Origin: a virus | IMG/VR virus record: IMGVR_UViG_3300023223_001376 | Span: 1-44,511 of that record | Length of the DNA stretch: 44,511 nucleotides | Reading direction: 5' to 3' (one strand) | Shown here: positions 1-5,927 of the stretch, piece after piece | Numbering within the stretch: the stretch's first letter is position 1 | How the letters are laid out: every line of letters starts with the position of its first letter | Translations under genes and position numbers: made by a program | The notes under the pieces: generated by a model | The model's input: only the letters and a program-made list of their open reading frames with translations | What the model was told of the DNA's origin: nothing | Databases searched by the model: none

Positions 1-144
1 ATTGGCGAAATCTCGCGGTAGAGGTTTGTAGAGGTATTTTGCTCTAAGTGATTGTTTTCATTAGACGTTGCACAAAAAATGTTTCTACGGGTCCTCTCTC
101 TGTTTTTTCTAGAGAGAAATGATTAGAGTTCGGTGTTGGTGTAA
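1..144. repeat. 144-bp terminal direct repeat, left copy
   Basis: Bases 1-144 are identical to 44368-44511. This is either a physical direct terminal repeat (T7-like podoviruses carry repeats of roughly this size) or the overlap left when a circularly permuted genome is assembled. The copy contains the left arm (18-40) of a long inverted repeat whose right arm (334-356) lies outside the duplicated part. Confidence 0.9.
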
Positions 145-182
145 GTCTAATTCTGTCTCAATATGAGACGATTTTATTGTTG

Positions 183-203
183 TTTTTTTTTTTTTTTTTT
201 TTT
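183..203 (+). repeat. 21-base poly-T homopolymer
   Basis: An uninterrupted run of 21 T begins 14 bases after hairpin 155-169 (stem GTCTCA/TGAGAC). On the plus strand this resembles a hairpin plus U-tract terminator, but the gap is long and the run much longer than usual. Its length may be unreliable, since homopolymers are error-prone in sequencing. Confidence 0.85.
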
Positions 204-393
204 CATAAACAACTACTCTATAGAATGCTTCATTCTATAGCATTTTCTCTATAGATAGAAAGCTCCTGAAAATCTAAGCCCCCGTGTAGAAACATTTTAT
301 TTTCAACTTTCAACGATTTCAATGGGTTGGGAGAAAATACCTCTACAAACCTCTACACGGCCATTTTCCTTGATCCTTGTAAGCTCCTTTTAA

Positions 394-600
394 TCAAAAG
401 GATAGAGGCACTTTCTCTTGGTGCCACCAGTGCATAACATTGCATAAGGTGTAGAGGTTTCGAGGTCTAACTTTTTTCCCCTTTATTGAAAGAAGGATTT
501 CTTGAACTTTTCGTAAATATCGAAAAGTTGAAAATGCCCTCTGAGGTTTTAAGCTCTTTCTTCCCTTTCCTCTTCCCTCCTGTATTCTTCCTCTAGCCAC
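394..600 (-). CDS. Hypothetical basic protein, doubtful
   Basis: A 68-codon frame that would start at GTG 600 and overlap the end of the upstream gene by 8 bases. The product is very basic (Arg/Lys-rich N-terminus) with no recognisable motif. I see no Shine-Dalgarno site before the GTG and the only internal ATG is near the C-terminus. It is the last leftward frame before the structured region. Kept only because it fills the gap in the expected orientation and overlaps its neighbour as true phage genes here often do. Confidence 0.3.
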   Translation of the reverse strand: MARGRIQEGRGKGRKSLKPQRAFSTFRYLRKVQEILLSIKGKKVRPRNLYTLCNVMHWWHQEKVPLSF

Positions 601-829
601 TCTGAGGGGGTGATGGTGCCGTTAAACTCTTCCATACATTTTGGTCAGAGCAAAAGGTGAATGGGGAGGCATCTGGGGGAATGGGTTGGGTGCAGTTTGG
701 GCAGTAAAGACTCGGTGAATTGGGTTTATTGGTTATTTCTGTAATTGGCATTGGGTGGGCTCCTGTTTTTTGTGGTTTGGCTTCATGAGGGGGGTTTTTC
801 CTGGCTCTCTCCCCTTTACCCTGCCTCAT
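593..829 (-). CDS. Hypothetical Pro-rich protein with possible zinc ribbon
   Basis: The start is placed at ATG 829 because AGGAAGG lies 8-9 bases upstream; an in-frame TTG at 877 has no such site. The 78-residue product has a basic N-terminus and then a CPNC pair followed about 15 residues later by a single Cys (FCSD), which could be a degenerate zinc ribbon. The rest is rich in Pro, Ser and Asn. Family unknown. It is in the same leftward early run as the next genes. Confidence 0.5.
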   Translation of the reverse strand: MRQGKGERARKNPPHEAKPQKTGAHPMPITEITNKPNSPSLYCPNCTQPIPPDASPFTFCSDQNVWKSLTAPSPPQSG

Positions 830-894
830 ATTTTTATCTTCCTTCCTGGCCTGTGAACCAGATATAAAGGACGGCAATTATTATGCCTACAATG

Positions 895-1386
895 TTACTG
901 TTCTCCTCTTATAAAAAGGCAGTCTAAAGGGGATTCGGTGAAGTGGGATTGAATCTCTTTAAGCTCTTGGATTAACTTATTGTAATGGGTAACTGCATCT
1001 TCTAGGAGGGGGGCTTGTTCTATGGCACGTTTATTCCTCTCTGCATCAAGAAAGTGGCATTGATTTGTTTCTATGAATGCAGTGTGATTGTAGATATGTC
1101 CCTCTATGCCGAAGCTATAGGGAAGATAGATTGTTATGTGATCATCAAAGGCTAAACCATTCCCCCACATTTGGATTGAACGGGAGTAGGTTCTTTGATC
1201 GTCCCAGTAGTAAGTGTATTGGGGGAGAGCCTTTTTAATAACTGTCATTATTCTCTTGGTTATCTCCTTCCCCTCAAATTGCTCCATAATGGAAGCTACG
1301 TCACAGATTATCCCGTAATGAACTTCTCTTTCTTTTATAGCGTCTAGCATCTTCTTTTGTGTGGTATTAAAATCAATCTTTTTCAT
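895..1386 (-). CDS. Hypothetical early protein, 163 aa
   Basis: A 163-residue soluble protein of unknown family, preceded by a strong site (AAAGGAGG, 7 bases before ATG 1386). Its ATG overlaps the stop of the upstream gene (ATGA), which implies translational coupling. Residues 33-39 contain MEQFEGK; the upstream gene has IEQFEGR in a similar acidic/helical setting, which hints at a shared interaction motif or distant duplication. No catalytic motif is recognised. Confidence 0.8.
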   Translation of the reverse strand: MKKIDFNTTQKKMLDAIKEREVHYGIICDVASIMEQFEGKEITKRIMTVIKKALPQYTYYWDDQRTYSRSIQMWGNGLAFDDHITIYLPYSFGIEGHIYNHTAFIETNQCHFLDAERNKRAIEQAPLLEDAVTHYNKLIQELKEIQSHFTESPLDCLFIRGEQ

Positions 1387-1643
1387 GCTTTAACCTCCTT
1401 TCGTTTAACTACTACGTCTTCGATAATGCGTGCTAGGGTTTCAGACGCGATCTCATCAAAAGCACCTGTCCCTTGGAAAATCCTAAAGACTTCAAGCATT
1501 TCTTTCTCGTTTAAAATGTTATCTCTCCCCTCAAATTGCTCTATTGATTCAATCGTTTCAAAGTCCCAATATTGATACGAAACTTTTCCGTCAATAATAT
1601 CTTGTTTGATTTCTTCCAGTTCGTCCCATTGAAATTGGCTCAT
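1383..1643 (-). CDS. Hypothetical acidic early protein, 86 aa
   Basis: An 86-residue acidic protein with predicted helical character and no known motif, preceded by TAAGGAG 7-8 bases before ATG 1643. It overlaps the downstream gene by 4 bases (ATGA), so the two are probably co-translated. The segment around residues 34-40 (IEQFEGR) resembles a segment of that neighbour (MEQFEGK). Confidence 0.8.
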   Translation of the reverse strand: MSQFQWDELEEIKQDIIDGKVSYQYWDFETIESIEQFEGRDNILNEKEMLEVFRIFQGTGAFDEIASETLARIIEDVVVKRKEVKA

Positions 1644-1692
1644 TTTATTGCTCCTTAGTTAAATTAAAGTTTATAGAGGTTTAAAGTAAAAA

Positions 1693-2355
1693 TTATAACC
1701 TCACTGGCATAAGAATTGCCGTTGCCGTTGTTCCTTTCCCATCATCGGCGGTTACTACCATTGACAGATGCTCTCCTAGTTTTTTGATACCATTCTCCTC
1801 ATCCATTCCGTCTTTTTTCAGATAAAGAGTGATGCAGTGATCTTTTTCCTCATACTTTTCTAAAAGCATACAGACCTCTTTTAAATAGCGGGCATTGACT
1901 CCTACCCTTTGATATTGGTCTGGATTTTTAAAATCTGGAATCACTTGCTCATAACTTGGAAACTTGCTGTCAACAGTTCTAGCCTCTACATTTTCGGTAT
2001 TATCCAAGTCCGTAGTTTGGCAGATTACTTTATCAGGATGCCCGGTTGGTACTACCTTTAAACCGATAGCCGCATTTTCTAGCACAGGTAAATCAGGTTT
2101 CTTAGGGATATTTTTTAAGGCTTTTTCGATGGTAGGGCGGTGAACGATAAAAGGCTTATCGTTTTCACTCCATTCCACGCCATTAGCCTGCCATTCCACC
2201 CCTTCCTCTGGCTCTGATTCAACATAGACAAGGCGGTGCCCATCGGTGGCCACCGTTTTATTGCCATCAAATAGAAGACCATACAAAGCCTGTCTCGATG
2301 GGTCTGTGGATGAAAATTTAATGATTTCTAGTTGTTTCTTATTGAATAATCGCAT
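1693..2355 (-). CDS. DnaN-like DNA sliding clamp, shortened
   Basis: The protein resembles the bacterial beta clamp (DnaN), the ring that tethers DNA polymerase to DNA. Residues 34-42 read TVATDGHRL, the domain II signature of DnaN; residues 128-140 read VDSKFPSYEQVIP, matching the conserved VDGRFPxYxxVLP stretch; the C-terminus is MPVRL, matching the MPMRL end of DnaN. DnaN is about 366 residues in three domains; this protein is 220 residues and begins at the equivalent of domain II, so domain I is absent. Its length is close to that of the two-domain trimeric clamps T4 gp45 and PCNA. AAGGAG precedes ATG 2355. I infer that it serves the phage family A polymerase (33409-35751) or competes for the host clamp site. 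Confidence 0.8.
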   Translation of the reverse strand: MRLFNKKQLEIIKFSSTDPSRQALYGLLFDGNKTVATDGHRLVYVESEPEEGVEWQANGVEWSENDKPFIVHRPTIEKALKNIPKKPDLPVLENAAIGLKVVPTGHPDKVICQTTDLDNTENVEARTVDSKFPSYEQVIPDFKNPDQYQRVGVNARYLKEVCMLLEKYEEKDHCITLYLKKDGMDEENGIKKLGEHLSMVVTADDGKGTTATAILMPVRL

Positions 2356-2407
2356 TAGTATTGCTCCTTAGTGTTAAATATAGTGTTTTCTTTTGATAAA
2401 GGTGAAC

Positions 2408-2623
2408 TCAAATCTCGTCGGGTTCGATTGAAACTATCATGTCTACTTTGAATGTTTCTATAATCTCCCAATTTTCAAAATCATCGTGGTATTCATTGAG
2501 GAAGCTATTTGCTAATTCTTGTGCCTCTTCTTTTGTGTAAGCCGTGATTGAAACGGGGGCGTGTTGGGTGCATATTCTACTTAGCGTTACTTTGTATAAA
2601 GTTTTCTTTTTAAGGTGGGTCAT
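2408..2623 (-). CDS. Hypothetical early protein, 71 aa
   Basis: The start is set at ATG 2623, which has AAAAGGAGA 8 bases upstream; the longer frame from 2665 would overlap the upstream gene and lacks such a site. The 71-residue product has a mixed beta/alpha pattern, ending in alternating hydrophobic residues (VDMIVSIEP). It lies directly upstream of the sliding clamp gene. No family recognised. Confidence 0.7.
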   Translation of the reverse strand: MTHLKKKTLYKVTLSRICTQHAPVSITAYTKEEAQELANSFLNEYHDDFENWEIIETFKVDMIVSIEPDEI

Positions 2624-2661
2624 TGTTCTAATCTCCTTTTGGTTAATATCCTTGATAATGT

Positions 2662-2862
2662 TCAAGATTGAGAGTCCTCAATTAATTCGTCTCCAAAGGC
2701 TTCGATTTCTGTCCCATCAGAAAACTTAATTATAAACATAGGTGCACATTCAAGGTCTATTTCTGGGGGTTTCATTTCCCTAATAATTGTACAGGTTTGC
2801 CCGTCATGGTCTGTATATATCTTGTTGTGGCTATATTGTGTGGCTGAACTTATAAATCTCAT
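2662..2862 (-). CDS. Hypothetical phage protein, small beta domain, 66 aa
   Basis: A 66-residue protein whose pattern (YTDHDGQTCTIIRE near residues 16-29 and FSDGTEIEAFGDEL near 47-60) is typical of a small beta-rich domain widespread in phage early regions, of unknown function. AAAAGGAGAGG lies before ATG 2862, and the ATG overlaps the stop of the upstream gene by 4 bases. Confidence 0.8.
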   Translation of the reverse strand: MRFISSATQYSHNKIYTDHDGQTCTIIREMKPPEIDLECAPMFIIKFSDGTEIEAFGDELIEDSQS

Positions 2863-3053
2863 TGGAAGTCCTCTCCTTTTATGGGGTTAGGATAAGTGGA
2901 GATAAAACACTCTAAACAGATATGGGACTCTCCTAGTTGGTCAAGGGTTACTAGACTTAGGGCTGGGTTGTGACAATCATCGCACTCTTGTGTATTATGG
3001 TAGAATGTAGAACAATTGATGAATAGCATTCTTATATGTTGTTCTTTATTCAT
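2859..3053 (-). CDS. Small zinc-ribbon-like protein, 64 aa
   Basis: A 64-residue protein with two Cys pairs, CDDC at residues 24-27 and CLEC about 20 residues later, the spacing expected for a four-Cys zinc ribbon. AAAAGGAG precedes ATG 3053. Such small zinc ribbons in phage early operons often bind nucleic acid or host proteins, but nothing here identifies the target. Confidence 0.75.
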   Translation of the reverse strand: MNKEQHIRMLFINCSTFYHNTQECDDCHNPALSLVTLDQLGESHICLECFISTYPNPIKGEDFQ

Positions 3054-3082
3054 ATCTTACTCCTTTTGTTTTGTTGGAGATT

Positions 3083-3277
3083 CTAAAGTTTTTCGCTTGC
3101 TATCATCCCGTCAACATAATCCCCTTCAATAACTCGAAAGGTTATTGCGTCACTAAATCCCTGTTCTCGCATTGCGGCTTGTCCCTCTTCTATAATTTTG
3201 TGAACTGGTTTGTTGTCGGGGTTCTCGATAACTCCTATTGAACCATTTCTATGCCATTTATAAGCTATCATTTGCAT
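3083..3277 (-). CDS. Hypothetical early protein, 64 aa
   Basis: A 64-residue protein, AAAGGA 7-8 bases before ATG 3277. The sequence alternates short beta and alpha stretches (ITFRVIEGDYVDGMI near the end) and has no motif that I recognise. It lies between two small Cys-containing proteins in the leftward early run. Confidence 0.75.
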   Translation of the reverse strand: MQMIAYKWHRNGSIGVIENPDNKPVHKIIEEGQAAMREQGFSDAITFRVIEGDYVDGMIASEKL

Positions 3278-3291
3278 AATTCAATCCTTTG

Positions 3292-3501
3292 TTATGGATA
3301 AGTATGCTCTGCACAATAATACTTGTATTCTGGTAAATCCTTAGTTCTATGGTTTCCTTCCTTATCTATCTTAGTCCTAAACATAGCGTCTTCTTTGCAT
3401 TCGGTTAATATCTTTCCATTCTTCAGAAAAGGTGCACTTCTTTGGCATTTTCTTGGAGTGCGCCCCCCGACTATCTTCTGCCACATTGTGGGTTTAATCA
3501 T
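3292..3501 (-). CDS. Small Cys-containing hypothetical protein, 69 aa
   Basis: A 69-residue basic protein with Cys at residues 19, 35 and near the end (YYCAEHTYP), plus a C-terminal His; the CxxH-like end could complete a zinc site. GAGGATT lies before ATG 3501. No family identified; the neighbours are equally small early genes. Confidence 0.7.
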   Translation of the reverse strand: MIKPTMWQKIVGGRTPRKCQRSAPFLKNGKILTECKEDAMFRTKIDKEGNHRTKDLPEYKYYCAEHTYP

Positions 3502-3504
3502 GAT

Positions 3505-3768
3505 TCAATCCTCTTCTTTTCTCCAGTTACCTTGGAATTCACTATGGTCAATGATATCCATCCATTCCTCCATATCTCTTTGGTCCAGTTGGATAGCCCC
3601 TCTTTTCTCATCCCAGACTTGGAAATCAGGGTCAAAGTTTTCGAGGAGGCACTCCTGGGCTTTGTTATTGAGAGGTTTTAGGTAGTACCGACCCCAGAAT
3701 CGCGGGGCAGTGTCTCGTGATACCTCAAAGTCAAACTCTATCTTTTCGTTGCTTTTCATGACTTTCAT
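3505..3768 (-). CDS. Hypothetical early protein, 87 aa
   Basis: The start is placed at ATG 3768, which has AAAGGA 6-7 bases upstream; the longer frame to 3807 would overlap the micro-gene at 3792-3884. The product is acidic in its C-terminal half (RDMEEWMDIIDHSEF) and has aromatic residues in the middle (RFWGRYYLK). No family recognised. Confidence 0.7.
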   Translation of the reverse strand: MKVMKSNEKIEFDFEVSRDTAPRFWGRYYLKPLNNKAQECLLENFDPDFQVWDEKRGAIQLDQRDMEEWMDIIDHSEFQGNWRKEED

Positions 3769-3791
3769 AATGATGTTCCTTTTAAGTTTTG

Positions 3792-3884
3792 TTAGAAAAA
3801 GTTCCAAATTAGTGAACCTGTCATAAGACCTATGAGGAAGCCTAGGACAAGAGCGTAGTTTAAAGTAGGTTTATGGAGGGTCAT
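3792..3884 (-). CDS. 30-residue single-span membrane peptide
   Basis: A short frame that standard length cut-offs miss: 30 residues, a basic N-terminus (MTLHKPTLNY) followed by a hydrophobic span of about 17 residues (ALVLGFLIGLMTGSLIW). AAGGA lies 7 bases before ATG 3884. It fills the gap between two early genes exactly, in the same orientation. The single transmembrane helix suggests an inner-membrane micro-protein, which in phages may modulate host membrane proteins or superinfection; this role is inference. Confidence 0.65.
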   Translation of the reverse strand: MTLHKPTLNYALVLGFLIGLMTGSLIWNFF

Positions 3885-3885
3885 T

Positions 3886-4170
3886 TCAAGTATCCTTATT
3901 TGTTAATTCTCTTCGCATTTTAGGCGTTCTCCTGGATATAATTTTAAGATCATCATAGCCTAGGGAGATGAGTTCATTTAATAAAGGTTGGTACTCTTCC
4001 TTGGTTGCTTTCTTAGTTATGTTTTGTAAGAGGTCGGGGGCACAAGGCCCGTGTTGTCCTATGTGTTGATAAGATTCAAGGTTGCCACGGTTATCTGATA
4101 GAATTTTTGGAAATATAGCTATGATATCTCCACCTTTGTTAAACTTTCTAAATATTATTGGAATAGTCAT
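3886..4170 (-). CDS. Conserved phage hypothetical protein (YQHIGQHG type), 94 aa
   Basis: A 94-residue protein with an N-terminal beta stretch (IIFRKFNKGGDIIAIFP), a central SYQHIGQHGPC segment and a helical C-terminal part (YQPLLNELISLGYDDLKII). This combination occurs in a small conserved family found in many phages and prophages, function unknown. The nearest purine-rich element (GAGGA) is about 13 bases before ATG 4170, so the start is less certain. The micro-gene 3792-3884 follows immediately. Confidence 0.8.
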   Translation of the reverse strand: MTIPIIFRKFNKGGDIIAIFPKILSDNRGNLESYQHIGQHGPCAPDLLQNITKKATKEEYQPLLNELISLGYDDLKIISRRTPKMRRELTNKDT

Positions 4171-4198
4171 TATTTAAATCGTATCCTCGAAAATGAAG

Positions 4199-4642
4199 TT
4201 AGTAATACGTTATAGGTTTAGTTGATTTTATATAATCTACAGCATCTTGAAAGTATTTAAAGTCTTTGTTACCAGACCCAAACTCAGATACTAAATGGAA
4301 AACCCTTTCCCTATCAAAATCTAAAATATCTTCGATATACCAAGTATTTTCCCTTTTTGTGAAATCTTTTTCTTTGTAATATCTAAGGGCTTCATTCTCT
4401 CCCTCTTTCTCTTTCTTTTTCACTGGGATTTCTGGGAATTTAGTATCATCTATTTTTCTAATGTGGAGGCCCCAATAAGGAATATCAATAAATTTCCAAC
4501 CTGAAGGAAGTTTTATATCTCCCTCTTCTAGTAAAATAGTAGTGAAGTTGTGACCTTTGTGAGGCCATTTATTACCATAAGAGTCTTTTGTTTTTAGTTG
4601 GGCTTTTATGCAATCTCTCTCGGTGAACTTTACTGTTTCCAT
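4199..4642 (-). CDS. Hypothetical early protein, 147 aa
   Basis: A 147-residue charged protein with a Lys/Glu-rich linker around residues 75-90 and aromatic-rich flanks. AAAAGGAG precedes ATG 4642. It has its own likely promoter (4690-4718) with an operator-like box, so it may be made separately from the genes downstream. No family recognised. Confidence 0.75.
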   Translation of the reverse strand: METVKFTERDCIKAQLKTKDSYGNKWPHKGHNFTTILLEEGDIKLPSGWKFIDIPYWGLHIRKIDDTKFPEIPVKKKEKEGENEALRYYKEKDFTKRENTWYIEDILDFDRERVFHLVSEFGSGNKDFKYFQDAVDYIKSTKPITYY

Positions 4643-4672
4643 ATTAATCTCCTTTTGAAAGGCTCTTAGAAT

Positions 4673-4718
4673 GTTTAAATGCTACAACTAATATAAGTCA
4701 TTGTGAAGAGCTTGTCAA
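4673..4718 (-). promoter_or_regulatory. Early promoter with palindromic box (unit A)
   Basis: On the minus strand TTGACA (4718-4713), 17-base spacer, TATATT (4695-4690), then a box reading TTGTAGCATTTAAAC towards 4673. The same arrangement, including the box just after the -10, recurs at 5076-5123. Expected to drive the gene at 4199-4642. Confidence 0.65.
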
Positions 4719-4774
4719 GTAGATATTGAGATGATGTTAGAGTTTTTTAAAGATTGTATAAAAGGGCTAGAGTT

Positions 4775-5056
4775 CTATAGTCCTGTAAAGTCGATAGACT
4801 CGTTAAGGTCGCAACATATAATCCAGAATACTTTTAGTCTGTTCTCAACGTGATCTTGTAATTCCTCTTCCTCCCAAGACCCAAACTCGATTAAGTAGGG
4901 GATAGCCCACTCGGGGGGGAAGTCAAAGTCTAACTGTTCAATCCAATGAGTAACGCTTACTATAGCATCCTGTCCACCGATACTGCAATCCTTAATTGCC
5001 TCACTTGGGATACTACCTACTTTGTACTCCTTTGTATCATAGAAGAATTTATTCAT
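4775..5056 (-). CDS. Hypothetical acidic early protein, 93 aa
   Basis: A 93-residue acidic protein with a hydrophobic/aromatic core (PPEWAIPYLIEFGSWEEEEL, VFWIICCDL). The start ATG 5056 has only a weak AGG-type site. It is the first gene of the leftward arm, downstream of promoter unit B. No family recognised. Confidence 0.7.
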   Translation of the reverse strand: MNKFFYDTKEYKVGSIPSEAIKDCSIGGQDAIVSVTHWIEQLDFDFPPEWAIPYLIEFGSWEEEELQDHVENRLKVFWIICCDLNESIDFTGL

Positions 5057-5075
5057 TGTTAAAGCCTGTTAAATG

Positions 5076-5123
5076 GTTAAATGCTATAACTAGTATCTTA
5101 AGTCTTTGTTATGGGTTTGTCAA
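5076..5123 (-). promoter_or_regulatory. Early promoter with palindromic box (unit B)
   Basis: On the minus strand TTGACA (5123-5118), 17-base spacer, TAAGAT (5100-5095), then the box GTTATAGCATTTAAC (5090-5076). The box is an imperfect palindrome with GTTA/TAAC arms. It is closely related to the element at 4673-4718 and probably drives 4775-5056. Confidence 0.6.
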
Positions 5124-5309
5124 GTATTAAATGCTTCAAGATGGTAGATAATAGTTAGTTGGCTACTCCTTATATCTAAGTATATGCAATAGATGTGCCA
5201 ATGCTCACTCGAGTGGGGAAATGTGGGGAAATTAGTTTTAAATCCCCGATTTTCCCTCTCTAAAAATATTTCTACGAGAGAGACTGTTGCTACATACATG
5301 TTATGAGGA

Positions 5310-5338
5310 ATTATAGCATTTAATCGGGAGGATGTCAA
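5310..5338 (-). promoter_or_regulatory. Consensus sigma70 early promoter, leftward
   Basis: On the minus strand TTGACA (5338-5333), exactly 17 bases, TATAAT (5315-5310): a full match to the sigma70 consensus. The -10 overlaps the box ATTATAGCATTTAAT (plus strand 5310-5324), the same box as in units A and B but in the opposite sense. A near copy of this promoter is at 43699-43728. Confidence 0.85.
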
Positions 5339-5430
5339 TTTATGTTGACTATGACAATATAGGCTTACTAGTATCACTTTGGGCTATGTCTAAATAGGCT
5401 ATGCCCATTTTGTCAAGTGCTAAATTTATC

Positions 5431-5459
5431 TTGACTTATTGCTTTATATTTGCTATATT
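5431..5459 (+). promoter_or_regulatory. Rightward sigma70-like promoter
   Basis: TTGACT (5431-5436), 17-base spacer, TATATT (5454-5459): one mismatch in each hexamer. The transcript would start near 5466 and read through the 11-bp repeat array into the late operon beginning at 5928. Confidence 0.7.
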
Positions 5460-5502
5460 GTTATCATGGGAGAGGCTACTTTTTATCCCTTACTACCGTC
5501 AT

Positions 5503-5557
5503 AATACTGTTGTAATACTGTTGTAATACTGCTACAATACTGCTACAATACTGTCAT
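5503..5557 (+). repeat. Five tandem 11-bp repeats (AATACTGTTGT / AATACTGCTAC)
   Basis: Units at 5503, 5514, 5525, 5536 and 5547: two AATACTGTTGT, two AATACTGCTAC, one AATACTGTCAT. The period is close to one helical turn, so sites would face the same side of the DNA. It starts about 40 bases downstream of the probable start of the promoter at 5431-5459, a position suited to a repressor/activator array or an RNA-binding attenuator. Confidence 0.85.
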
Positions 5558-5686
5558 GACACTACGGGCTATGTCAAATTTGTCTATGACAACTTGGGCT
5601 ATCACATTTACTTTCAGAAAGCATGCTTATGTTACATATACACATTAGATGTTGATTTACTGTTAATGTAAAGCCTGTAACAAAGT

Positions 5687-5723
5687 GATTCTATGTGTGA
5701 GAAAAGAGATTCTATGTGTGAGA
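5687..5723 (+). repeat. 16-bp direct repeat GATTCTATGTGTGAGA
   Basis: Exact copies at 5687-5702 and 5708-5723, 21 bases apart start to start, in the late leader upstream of the G-poor tract. Possible protein or RNA binding sites. Confidence 0.75.
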
Positions 5724-5737
5724 GGAGAAGCTTCCAA

Positions 5738-5870
5738 GAATAAAAAAACAAATAAATAAACTCCCTCTCCTACATCCTAACCTCCATCCTTTCAACCACT
5801 TCCTAAGAAATAAACCTCTAACCCCCCTCTCCTCCAACCACCCTCCCCTTGACATCCCCCACCCTTCCCC
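5738..5870 (+). promoter_or_regulatory. G-poor, C-rich leader (rut-like)
   Basis: Over about 130 bases the plus strand has only two or three G while C and A/T dominate. Known Rho-utilisation sites are C-rich, G-poor and unstructured, so transcripts from 5431-5459 could be terminated here by Rho unless antiterminated. This is inference from composition. Confidence 0.4.
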
Positions 5871-5877
5871 TTACACT
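5849..5877 (+). promoter_or_regulatory. Late promoter immediately upstream of the virion operon
   Basis: TTGACA (5849-5854), 17-base spacer, TACACT (5872-5877, four of six bases of the -10 consensus). The predicted start is about 45 bases before ATG 5928, whose site AGAAGGAG is strong. Confidence 0.6.
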
Positions 5878-5927
5878 ATAGTAAGCTCAGTTATTGCCCC
5901 ACCTAAATCCTAGAAGGAGTACAAAAA

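Larger units (their letters stand above)
1..393. other. Non-coding structured region with nested inverted repeats and a 21-T run
   Basis: No credible gene is seen here. Perfect inverted repeats nest inside one another: 18-40 with 334-356 (23 bp, 293-base spacer) and 76-88 with 286-298 (13 bp). Inside these sit local hairpins 95-101/111-117, 122-127/146-151, 155-160/164-169 (loop ATA) and 218-227/231-240 (loop CTT). A homopolymer of 21 T occupies 183-203. The motif GTAGAGGTTT occurs at 18 and, as GTAGAGGTAT, at 28, and is inverted at 340-356. It separates two leftward early gene blocks across the circular junction. Possible roles are replication origin, packaging end or structured RNA; sequence alone does not decide. 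Confidence 0.7.
5057..5927. promoter_or_regulatory. Divergent control region between the early and late arms
   Basis: An 870-base stretch without a convincing gene. It carries leftward promoters (5076-5123, 5310-5338), a rightward promoter (5431-5459), five tandem 11-bp repeats (5503-5557), copies of GGGCTATGTC (5381, 5566) with variants at 5396 and 5596, a direct repeat (5687-5702 and 5708-5723), a G-poor leader (about 5738-5870) and a second rightward promoter (5849-5877). It is the only place where transcription diverges, so it is the likely switch between early and late expression. Confidence 0.75.

Noticed and set aside
3323-3685. Plus-strand frames opposite the small early genes
   Set aside because: They are antisense to genes with strong ribosome sites and show no protein-like motif.
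5120-5377. 85-codon leftward frame in the control region
   Set aside because: Its coding part would include a perfect -35/-10 promoter (5310-5338), the starts lack ribosome sites, and the predicted product has no recognisable pattern. Treated as regulatory leader.
5503-5557. CRISPR-like array
   Set aside because: Units are tandem without spacers and only 11 bp long, so this is not a CRISPR.
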